Shown here: in pieces, positions 33,848-40,567 of the stretch
Position numbering within the stretch: position 1 is the stretch's first letter
Layout: each line of letters begins with the position of its first letter
Virus record (IMG/VR): IMGVR_UViG_3300007520_000021
Span: 30,461-94,460 of that record
Strand: one strand, 5' to 3'
From: a virus
Length of the DNA stretch: 64,000 nucleotides
The notes under the pieces: generated by a model
What the model saw: the letters and a program-made list of their open reading frames with translations, nothing else
Database searches by the model: none
What the model was told of the DNA's origin: nothing
Program-made: the position numbers and the translations under genes

Positions 33848-34876
33848 ATGGGATTACCTAATGGTTTTAAAAAAAATATTAAAATATCACCACAGAAAGT
33901 TGGACCTGAAAGGAGACAAGAGATTTTAAGTGATATAGCTAATAAAGGTACTTATTTACCAGAAGGTATTAACTATGAGGATATGGATGAGGCTTTCGTT
34001 AAGTACATTAAGGATGAATTTAATGTAACCGTTAATGGTGAGGAAGTTCCAGTTTTATTCTTAACAATACAAAGATGGGCTGAGTTTAGTAAGACTTGGA
34101 AATTTACCGATTCTAATAAAGACATTAAGTTACCATTTATTAGTATAGTTAGAAAACCAAATATTCAAGTGGGTACCAATCAAGTTGGTTTCTACAACAT
34201 ACCAGGTCGAAGAACCTACACATATGTTAAAGTACCAACTTTTAAAGGTGGGAGAAATGGTATGGATGTGTATAAGATACCACAACCAACCTCAGTAGAT
34301 GTTGGTTATGAGGTTAGGTTATTCTGTAATAGAATGTCAGATTTAAATATATTAAACTCTAAGATGCACTTAAAATATCAATCTATACAACATTATATAA
34401 ATATAAAAGGCCACCCAATACCAACCGTTTTGGAAGAAGTGGGTGATGAAAGTCCAATTGAAGATTTTGAGAATAGGCGTTTTTACGTTCAGTTATTTGA
34501 AATACTAATGATGGGTTATATTTTAAATGAGGATGATTATGAGGTTGTACCAGCATTTAATAGAGCCGTATTACTAAATGAATTAGTTGAAGGTAGAGTG
34601 TTACCTAGATTTAAAACTAGTAAGGATGGAGCGTCTACTGTTTACGAGTTTATATTTAAATGTGAGACAATAAATGATTTTAATTTTACTGCAACGCAAA
34701 ATATTGATTTTTATGCTGTAACTGACGCTAAGAATATTGATTGTATCGATTATTACGTTAATAACGTTAAACTTGATTTACCATTTTCAATTGTTAGTGG
34801 TGATTCTGTGTATATAGTTATAGAAAGAGATTCAAATAATGAAAGTAAATTTAAATTAATTGGTACTAATGAATAA
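33848..34876 (+). CDS. Probable tail completion / sheath stabiliser protein (gp15/gp3-like)
   Basis: A 342-aa protein. The segment VPVLFLTIQRWAEFSKTWKF with KLPFISIVRKPNIQVG and VDVGYEVRLFCNRMSDLNIL follows the pattern of T4 gp15/gp3 tail-terminator proteins, where a conserved mixed sheet packs on the sheath end (IxRxxxxxG, then a helix after YEVxL). The C-terminal part (ESPIEDFENRRFYVQLFEIL) continues the fold. It would cap and stabilise the tail sheath/tube after assembly. The call rests on pattern and position; a profile search would decide between gp15, gp3 or another connector. It overlaps the next gene by 8 nt. Confidence 0.5.
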   Translation: MGLPNGFKKNIKISPQKVGPERRQEILSDIANKGTYLPEGINYEDMDEAFVKYIKDEFNVTVNGEEVPVLFLTIQRWAEFSKTWKFTDSNKDIKLPFISIVRKPNIQVGTNQVGFYNIPGRRTYTYVKVPTFKGGRNGMDVYKIPQPTSVDVGYEVRLFCNRMSDLNILNSKMHLKYQSIQHYINIKGHPIPTVLEEVGDESPIEDFENRRFYVQLFEILMMGYILNEDDYEVVPAFNRAVLLNELVEGRVLPRFKTSKDGASTVYEFIFKCETINDFNFTATQNIDFYAVTDAKNIDCIDYYVNNVKLDLPFSIVSGDSVYIVIERDSNNESKFKLIGTNE

Positions 34877-35273
34877 AATTTTTATTATTGATAATTGTAA
34901 CTTACCAGCACCAACGGATATTTGCCCAATAAAAGCGAATAGTATAACCGCATGTGATAGTGATAATAGTATATTATTAACTAGCGGTGCTACTATATTC
35001 AATAAAACAATTATAATTGAAGACATAACAATAAACGGTAGTTTAAATACCGATATAATACCTAAAATTAATGACACGTTAGAGTTAGGTAGCCCAATAA
35101 AAAGATTTAGAGGTATAAACACATATAGTGGTACTACCACAATATGGAATGTAAATGAGGTTGTTAACACACCAGAAGTAAATTTAGGTGTGGACTCGTT
35201 AGGTATTTCTAGGGTTTTGAACGCTAATAACTCAATATTAGAAAACGATTATTTAATTGGTGGTACTTATTAA
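34869..35273 (+). CDS. Fibre-related protein, about 134 aa
   Basis: The ATG at 34869 (MNKIFIIDNCNLPAPTDICP) is preferred over a TTG three codons earlier. The overlap with the upstream stop is then only 8 nt. The C-terminal half has NDTLELGSPIKRFRGINTYS and GTTTIWNVNEV, which resembles the strand pairs of phage fibre/adhesin modules where GSPxxRFR-type motifs recur. No enzymatic motifs. It lies in a run of fibre-like genes and is probably a small fibre part or adaptor. The function is inferred from that context. Confidence 0.55.
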   Translation: MNKIFIIDNCNLPAPTDICPIKANSITACDSDNSILLTSGATIFNKTIIIEDITINGSLNTDIIPKINDTLELGSPIKRFRGINTYSGTTTIWNVNEVVNTPEVNLGVDSLGISRVLNANNSILENDYLIGGTY

Positions 35274-35282
35274 TAATGATAA

Positions 35283-35293
35283 TATATTTATAT
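35283..35293 (+). promoter_or_regulatory. Candidate late promoter box TATATTTATAT
   Basis: TATATTTATAT ends 13 nt before the ATG at 35307, followed by AAAAATAGAATAA. One of the best matches to the late-box consensus. Confidence 0.5.
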
Positions 35294-35306
35294 AAAAATA
35301 GAATAA

Positions 35307-36533
35307 ATGGGAATTAGAAACGCTAAATTAATTATTAAAAATAGTGATATCGTAAATAGACCTTTACCATCAACATTATTAGCTGGTGAGGCTATTGTAA
35401 ACACTGCCGAAGGTATAATGTACTTATCAGGTGTGACGACATCTACGAATAATTGGACACCAGCTGGTGTTGGTCCTAACGCCAATTTCTTTGAGGTAGG
35501 TTCCAACCTTTATGACTTACAACTTAGAAATAAGATAACTAAATATGAAGGTGTTAGTGGTAGTGGTTTAGTAGATAAAATCTTAATTGGTACTGCTAAT
35601 GGTTTTGTTCTAAATGATATATCAAACATTGGTGATTTAATTGATTCATATATAAGTGGTGGTACTTTTAGTAATACAACAAAGATATTAACCTTAACAT
35701 CTAATTTAGGGAAACCAGATGTTAATATTGGTGGGTTTGTAGATACTTTCACAACTGGTAGTACCCTAGTTGGTAATCAATTATCATTTGATACCAATAC
35801 CACTTTAAGTGCTTACACAGTTGATTTATCCAACTTAGCAACAGTTGATACATATGTAACTAGTTTAACTTACAATAACAGTTTACTAACCTTAAATCAA
35901 AATCAAGGGCAAACACCTTTAAATATAGTAATTGACTCTGTGTCGGGTTTAACCGTTGGGAATTTAGTTAATGGTAGAGTTGTTTATGTTGGTGCGTCAG
36001 GTAATTTAGTTGATGAAGCTGGTTTTGAATATAACCCAAATACCAATACATTTTTAGCTGGTAATATTATCACTTCAACAACTGGATTTGCAAATGTAGG
36101 TGATGGTGGTTTAGTAGTTGGTTCTGGTGGTAGTCCTACCAACCCAGGGGTTGGTAATGTTGTTATTCATGGTAATTTAACTATTTTTGGTGATGCGATT
36201 ACTGCATCAACTAGTGAGTTATACATTGAGGATAATAGAATTACTTTAAATTACAACCCAACAACTAACACTAATATTAGTTCATTAGGTTCTGGGTTTG
36301 AGATTCAAGATGGTGATGGTAATAGTAGTATGCTTACATTTAAAGTAGCGGAACTTAACACTTTTAATAATATTGAATACCCATCAAACATTGGTGCTAG
36401 TAATAGAAGTTATTACACTAATTTGAATGATATTATAATTAGACAAGTAACGGACACATCATCCCCAACAGTTGGTAATATAGGTAAAAGAGTGTTGGCT
36501 GAGGATGACGTTTTAGATGGTGGTGGTTATTAG
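35307..36533 (+). CDS. Tail fibre protein, 408 aa
   Basis: A fibre-type protein. The N-terminus AKLIIKNSDIVNRPLPSTLL followed by AGEAIVNTAEGIMYLSG matches a virion-attachment module and is related to the start of the next fibre gene (36692), so the two are paralogues at their N-termini. The rest is Asn/Gly/Thr-rich with repeated short strands and TASTSELYIEDNRITLNYNP, the elements of a fibre shaft seen in other large-phage fibres. It ends in VLAEDDVLDGGGY, a typical C-terminal tail. A late-type box is 13 nt upstream of the start, and a terminator follows. Confidence 0.7.
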   Translation: MGIRNAKLIIKNSDIVNRPLPSTLLAGEAIVNTAEGIMYLSGVTTSTNNWTPAGVGPNANFFEVGSNLYDLQLRNKITKYEGVSGSGLVDKILIGTANGFVLNDISNIGDLIDSYISGGTFSNTTKILTLTSNLGKPDVNIGGFVDTFTTGSTLVGNQLSFDTNTTLSAYTVDLSNLATVDTYVTSLTYNNSLLTLNQNQGQTPLNIVIDSVSGLTVGNLVNGRVVYVGASGNLVDEAGFEYNPNTNTFLAGNIITSTTGFANVGDGGLVVGSGGSPTNPGVGNVVIHGNLTIFGDAITASTSELYIEDNRITLNYNPTTNTNISSLGSGFEIQDGDGNSSMLTFKVAELNTFNNIEYPSNIGASNRSYYTNLNDIIIRQVTDTSSPTVGNIGKRVLAEDDVLDGGGY

Positions 36534-36600
36534 TGAATTAAATATAGGATAACCTTTATTTTATACATATAATTAATAATATAAATGAATAACGTAATAT

Positions 36601-36621
36601 ACCCTAATATTAGGGTTTTTT
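36601..36621 (+). terminator. Terminator after the 408-aa fibre gene
   Basis: CCCTAATATTAGGG forms a perfect stem with no free loop beyond the central bases, followed by six Ts. It lies about 70 nt after the stop of the upstream fibre gene. Confidence 0.65.
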
Positions 36622-36658
36622 AAATCAATACCATATATATGGTTATAATTAACACGAT

Positions 36659-36692
36659 TAATTATTTAGAAGAACATAACTCTAAATAATTA
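36659..36692 (+). repeat. Inverted repeat across the start of the 288-aa fibre gene
   Basis: TAATTATTTAGA (36659-36670) pairs with TCTAAATAATTA (36681-36692) around a 10-nt loop. The right arm runs into the ATG at 36692-36694, so the hairpin would hide the translation start. Confidence 0.55.
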
Positions 36693-37558
36693 TGGGAAAG
36701 AGAAATAATATATTTTTATTAAAAAGGTCTAACACACCTAATAAGGTACCCATCGTTGGTGATTTATTATTGGGTGAGTTGGCTTTAAATACCGCTGATG
36801 CTATACTTTATACATCGGGCTCAACATCAAACACCATCCGACCAATAGGGTGGGATAGAATAAGTAGAAACGGTGATACGATGAATGGTAATTTAACCGT
36901 AAATGGGTCAATTAGTGGGACAACTTATTATGGTGATGGTTCAAATTTAACTGGTGTAAACGCAACAGTATCCTTGATAAGAAAACAATTTGACTACTTG
37001 GGGGTACAATCTTTTACGTTAGACACAAACTATTCACAAGTATACTCGATTGAGGTAAATGGTGGTGGTTCATTAAAAACAGACCAATACACTCTTAATG
37101 GTACAAATGGGTTTACTATCTTAGATACTTTAGATGTTAATGATTACATTGTGGTGATATATTCCGCAAATGTTTTAGGTGTAGTTCCTTATTATAGTCA
37201 AGCTCAAGTAGATGTGTTACTAGCAAACACACTTTTACCAATACCATACAGAAGTATAGTTAACCTTGGTAATGTTACGGGGGCGGTTAGTATTAACTGG
37301 AATTTAGGAGTAAAACACAAACTTAATTTAACTGGTAATATTACAATAACTCAATTAAATTTTGCAGGTTACGAGGGTCAAAAAGTACAAGAATTAGAAA
37401 TTACAAGTTCAAGTCCTACACACACAATTACGTGGACTTCTGTAACACCTTCAGATTTTACGGACGCAATTAGTTTTGCAACTGCCTCAACATTTAATAA
37501 TGTATCAGTAAGACTGTTACGAGGTACTACATTTCAATCAAATAATATAGTAAGATAA
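36692..37558 (+). CDS. Tail fibre protein, 288 aa
   Basis: A short fibre protein. Its N-terminus (NIFLLKRSNTPNKVPIVGDL then LLGELALNTADAILYTSG) is related to that of the 408-aa fibre, and NGSISGTTYYGDGSNLTGVN is a typical fibre-shaft/chaperone-like module. The remaining two thirds are beta-rich (WNLGVKHKLNLTGNITIT). It ends one base before the next protein's start, suggesting coupled translation of a fibre and its tip. An inverted repeat covers the start codon, which could make its translation sensitive to structure. Confidence 0.65.
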   Translation: MGKRNNIFLLKRSNTPNKVPIVGDLLLGELALNTADAILYTSGSTSNTIRPIGWDRISRNGDTMNGNLTVNGSISGTTYYGDGSNLTGVNATVSLIRKQFDYLGVQSFTLDTNYSQVYSIEVNGGGSLKTDQYTLNGTNGFTILDTLDVNDYIVVIYSANVLGVVPYYSQAQVDVLLANTLLPIPYRSIVNLGNVTGAVSINWNLGVKHKLNLTGNITITQLNFAGYEGQKVQELEITSSSPTHTITWTSVTPSDFTDAISFATASTFNNVSVRLLRGTTFQSNNIVR

Positions 37559-38385
37559 TGGGAAGCTTCGGAAATAAAATGGTGGCGTTTAGTGGTAAAA
37601 AATTACTACTTGATACTTATGGGGGTGCAAGACTTGCCTACTCATTACGTAGTTTAAAAGGGACAACGGGGTCAGTTGTGCGAGTCCGTAGAAGTAGCGA
37701 TAATGTAGAACAAGATTTTAATGAAAAAGAAATCACCAATGGCACTTTACTATCTTTTGTTGGAGGTGGTAATGGTTTTGTTACAATATGGTACGACCAA
37801 AGTGGAAATGGTAAAAATGGTACACAAACACTAATAGATAGACAACCAAGAATTGTTAATAATGGTGTTTTGGTTCAAGATAATGGTCAACCTGCATTAT
37901 CATTTGATGGTGTTAACGACCATTTTGTAACTGACGAATCTTTTACACCCAACGGATATAGTTTTGTTGTTTATAATTGTGCTGTAGACACTTTTTTAAT
38001 AGTATTAGGTTGTAGTGCTGCACCCTTTAGATATTTAATTAGAAGCCCTAATGGTGGTGGTGGACATATTTACCAATATTATGCAAATACATTAACATTG
38101 AGAAACAGTAATGGTACTTCTTTAATTAATACTCAATACATTACTTATATTGAAAAAGACCACACATCAAATACAAATTTAATTAGAAGTAATAATGATA
38201 ATTCAATTGTCACTAATGTAACAGCACCAAATGGTGGCGTTGGTAATATTAGAATTGGTATTGAAGGTCCATCCTCAGTTAGTTTTAATGGTACGATGCA
38301 GGAAATTGTTATTTTTGGAGCGAGACAGAATTTAACATTAGACGCTATAATGAATAATCTTAATAATAAATACAACGCATTTTAA
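37558..38385 (+). CDS. Lectin/arabinofuranosidase-B-like fibre protein
   Basis: The 275-aa protein resembles the AbfB/LamG-type surface domains of phage fibres: AYSLRSLKGTTGSVVRVRRS, then VTIWYDQSGNGKNGTQ (WYDQSGNG is the hallmark), QPRIVNNGV and LSFDGVNDHF. The jelly-roll core ends with MQEIVIFGARQ. It should bind a host carbohydrate. Catalysis is not evident. Codon use is less uniform than in the structural genes (fewer GGT/TTA, more GGA/GGG), hinting at acquisition. It is between a fibre protein and a tail-fibre-assembly-like gene. Confidence 0.65.
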   Translation: MGSFGNKMVAFSGKKLLLDTYGGARLAYSLRSLKGTTGSVVRVRRSSDNVEQDFNEKEITNGTLLSFVGGGNGFVTIWYDQSGNGKNGTQTLIDRQPRIVNNGVLVQDNGQPALSFDGVNDHFVTDESFTPNGYSFVVYNCAVDTFLIVLGCSAAPFRYLIRSPNGGGGHIYQYYANTLTLRNSNGTSLINTQYITYIEKDHTSNTNLIRSNNDNSIVTNVTAPNGGVGNIRIGIEGPSSVSFNGTMQEIVIFGARQNLTLDAIMNNLNNKYNAF

Positions 38386-38865
38386 ATGAAGGCAATACAA
38401 ATTAATAACGAGTGGCAAATATTTCAAACTTTACCAACTTCTTGGAATAATAAGATGCCTTATAACGCAATAGAGGAGGGTTTTAAGGACGTTGTAAATC
38501 CAAGTGTAACCAACTTACAAAAATTAGGCTCGATGGTTTTTGACACTGAAAATGACGTTCTAACCTATACCATAATTGATAAAACAGAAGAAGAAATTTA
38601 TAGTGAAACTTTGGCAAATGCTTCAACAGTTACAGCCATTCAATTCTTAACACAATTAGAATTAATCGGAATAACGCAAGACGCTATTTTGCAAATAATT
38701 GAAACATTAGAAGCTCCGAATAATACAATTGCTAAAATTAGCTTTTTAAGGGCCACATCATTTGATAGAGATAATCCACTTATGTATTTAGTTGGGTTAG
38801 CTTTTGGTAAGTCTGAGTTAGAATTGGATGGTATATTTATAAATGCAAAAAACTTAATGATATAA
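38386..38865 (+). CDS. Putative tail fibre assembly-type protein, 159 aa
   Basis: The protein is 159 aa and has no certain family. It begins MKAIQINNEWQIFQTLPTSW, then VFDTENDVLTYTIIDKTEEEI, and ends in helices (AIQFLTQLELIGITQDAILQII). Small proteins of this plan lie after fibre genes in many phages and help the fibres fold. It starts immediately at the stop of the lectin-like protein (adjacent codons), so it is translationally linked to it. Fibre-assembly is the most likely role, but I cannot name a family. Confidence 0.45.
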   Translation: MKAIQINNEWQIFQTLPTSWNNKMPYNAIEEGFKDVVNPSVTNLQKLGSMVFDTENDVLTYTIIDKTEEEIYSETLANASTVTAIQFLTQLELIGITQDAILQIIETLEAPNNTIAKISFLRATSFDRDNPLMYLVGLAFGKSELELDGIFINAKNLMI

Positions 38866-38955
38866 TATAAAGTACATAATAGAATTTACAAATATAGTAA
38901 CACCAGTTAATCCGAAACACAGTTTTTACGGATATTAATAAAAACATAAATAAAA

Positions 38956-39471
38956 ATGGAAAGTAGACATAAAATACAAAAAGGTCAATTAGAATTAAGT
39001 TCTAAACAAAATACATTAATAGCAGGTAATGGTATATCTATTATTAATAATACAATTAGTACAAGTGGTGGTGGTAACGCAACAGTTGATAATTTCTATT
39101 ACCAAATTTCAAATTCAGTTGATACTAGACCAGTGTTTTCAGATGCAAACGTAACTATTAATTGGGATGAAACAGGTAACGATATTGAATTCGTAATGAA
39201 AGTGGACCCTGTTGGGTCTGGTGATATGCGAAGTATAGCTTATGTAGTTGGTGGGTCATCACGGTCATCACGGTCATCACAATCTACCTCAATTACTACA
39301 CTTAACTTCATATACAAAATATTTGATTTTGGTGTGGCTGCTGGTGATAGAATGGAAGCATTTGTTTCCGCTGAGAATGACGTAAATTACCCTGCTTATC
39401 ATATTACTGTTTATAATACGGGGGAATCGTATTTAAACACTATTTGGATTCAAAGAATCAAAATAAATTAA
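38956..39471 (+). CDS. Fibre-tip-like hypothetical protein, 171 aa
   Basis: Not recognised. It begins MESRHKIQKGQLELSSKQNT and includes LIAGNGISIINNTISTSGGG, a segment found near the ends of phage fibres (NGISIxxNTI). GGTCATCAC is repeated three times in the DNA (39254-39280), encoding a short Ser-Arg stretch (SSRSSRSS). The C-terminal half is beta-rich and ends TIWIQRIKIN. A weak inverted repeat lies upstream (near 38905-38940). Probably part of the fibre cluster; the exact role is unknown. Confidence 0.5.
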   Translation: MESRHKIQKGQLELSSKQNTLIAGNGISIINNTISTSGGGNATVDNFYYQISNSVDTRPVFSDANVTINWDETGNDIEFVMKVDPVGSGDMRSIAYVVGGSSRSSRSSQSTSITTLNFIYKIFDFGVAAGDRMEAFVSAENDVNYPAYHITVYNTGESYLNTIWIQRIKIN

Positions 39472-39530
39472 AATATTAAAACGGTGGTGAGTTATAATAC
39501 ATTACATATATTTAAAACAAAAAAAAAAAG

Positions 39531-39998
39531 ATGTTAGGTAGTAAAAGTGATTTTTTTCATTCAGATGAGGATATTTTAATTAAGACAAGGAATTTCATGA
39601 TTTATTTTTTAAAAATGCATAAGACAAAAAAGGGTGTGATTAATTTATATCTTGAGGCTTACGAATATTTTATTTTAAATCCAAATGAGTTTGATGGTGC
39701 TACGTTATCGAAAGATATTAAGGTAATACCTAATTTAGACATATGGGCCATGTTACATGACTATTTATATATTAAATATAATATAGCGGTTAATTGGAAA
39801 TTAAAGTATTATGGTGACGTTATATACGCTTTAGAGATGGAGAGACTTGGAATTTCATATGGTACTACTTGGGGTAGGTTCATTTTATTAGTGTTAAGTC
39901 AAATAATTTTCACACCATATCAATTATTAAAAGGTAAGAGAATGGATAGTGAGCAAAAAAGTGGGTTTATGAATATAATTAAAAAATTTAAAAATTAG
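39531..39998 (+). CDS. Hypothetical protein, 155 aa (DUF1353-like?)
   Basis: Not firmly recognised. The central region VIPNLDIWAMLHDYLYIKYN contains an HDYLY pentapeptide like that in DUF1353 proteins, which are small phage proteins sometimes near tail or lysis genes. A hydrophobic segment (FILLVLSQIIFTPYQLL) near residue 125 could be a membrane segment, so a holin-like or membrane-associated role is possible but unproven. It is followed by a 137-aa unknown gene after 5 nt, so the two form a pair. Confidence 0.5.
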   Translation: MLGSKSDFFHSDEDILIKTRNFMIYFLKMHKTKKGVINLYLEAYEYFILNPNEFDGATLSKDIKVIPNLDIWAMLHDYLYIKYNIAVNWKLKYYGDVIYALEMERLGISYGTTWGRFILLVLSQIIFTPYQLLKGKRMDSEQKSGFMNIIKKFKN

Positions 39999-40003
39999 AA
40001 AGA

Positions 40004-40417
40004 ATGATAGTAATTAGAACAACTGAAAAAATTAATTGGGGAGGTCGTAATCCATTTATAAATAACGTTATTGAAATAGAGATGAGTGAAATCCTTAGGG
40101 ATTCATCTTCAATAACATTTAACATCACTGATAGGGTGATTATCGACACACCTGTGGATAGTTTGATACCAAGTAGGGGTAGTTTAGTCATTAATAATAA
40201 AAGAGTCATTATAACTGTTAGTGAGTACAACAACTTATTTCAATTAGCGGATGATTATATTAAAATTAATAACCCAGATTTAAGCATTTTTAATAGAGAA
40301 GCTTTAAGACCATCAATCGCACTTTTATTGTATTTCCAAAACGATAAAATTATGGATGAATCAAATAATGAGTTTTGTTTATATGGTACCACACCTAATC
40401 AGTGGGAAGTTAAATAA
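40004..40417 (+). CDS. Hypothetical protein, 137 aa
   Basis: Not recognised. The protein is beta-rich at the start (MIVIRTTEKINWGGRNPFIN, then FNITDRVIIDTP, SLVINNKRVIITVSEYN) and helical later. It has no signal peptide or membrane segment. It lies 5 nt after the 155-aa protein and 150 nt before the tail sheath gene. The position suggests a structural or tail-associated role, but nothing in the sequence proves it. Confidence 0.5.
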   Translation: MIVIRTTEKINWGGRNPFINNVIEIEMSEILRDSSSITFNITDRVIIDTPVDSLIPSRGSLVINNKRVIITVSEYNNLFQLADDYIKINNPDLSIFNREALRPSIALLLYFQNDKIMDESNNEFCLYGTTPNQWEVK

Positions 40418-40511
40418 TAAGGTTTGTTATAATTATCATAATTTAAAAATCTTATATTATCTCACATTTTAAAGATTAACGGACATTATAAGATACTTTA
40501 CTAAATAAATC

Positions 40512-40522
40512 TATATTTATAA
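40512..40522 (+). promoter_or_regulatory. Candidate late promoter box TATATTTATAA before the tail sheath gene
   Basis: TATATTTATAA lies 45 nt before the ATG at 40568. TACTTTACTAAATAA lies about 3 nt upstream of it (40494-40508). A very similar sequence is duplicated after the tail tube gene, at 45398-45437. Confidence 0.5.
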
Positions 40523-40567
40523 TTAAATAACTAAATATAATACAAGTAAAAAAAATTAAGTAAATAG

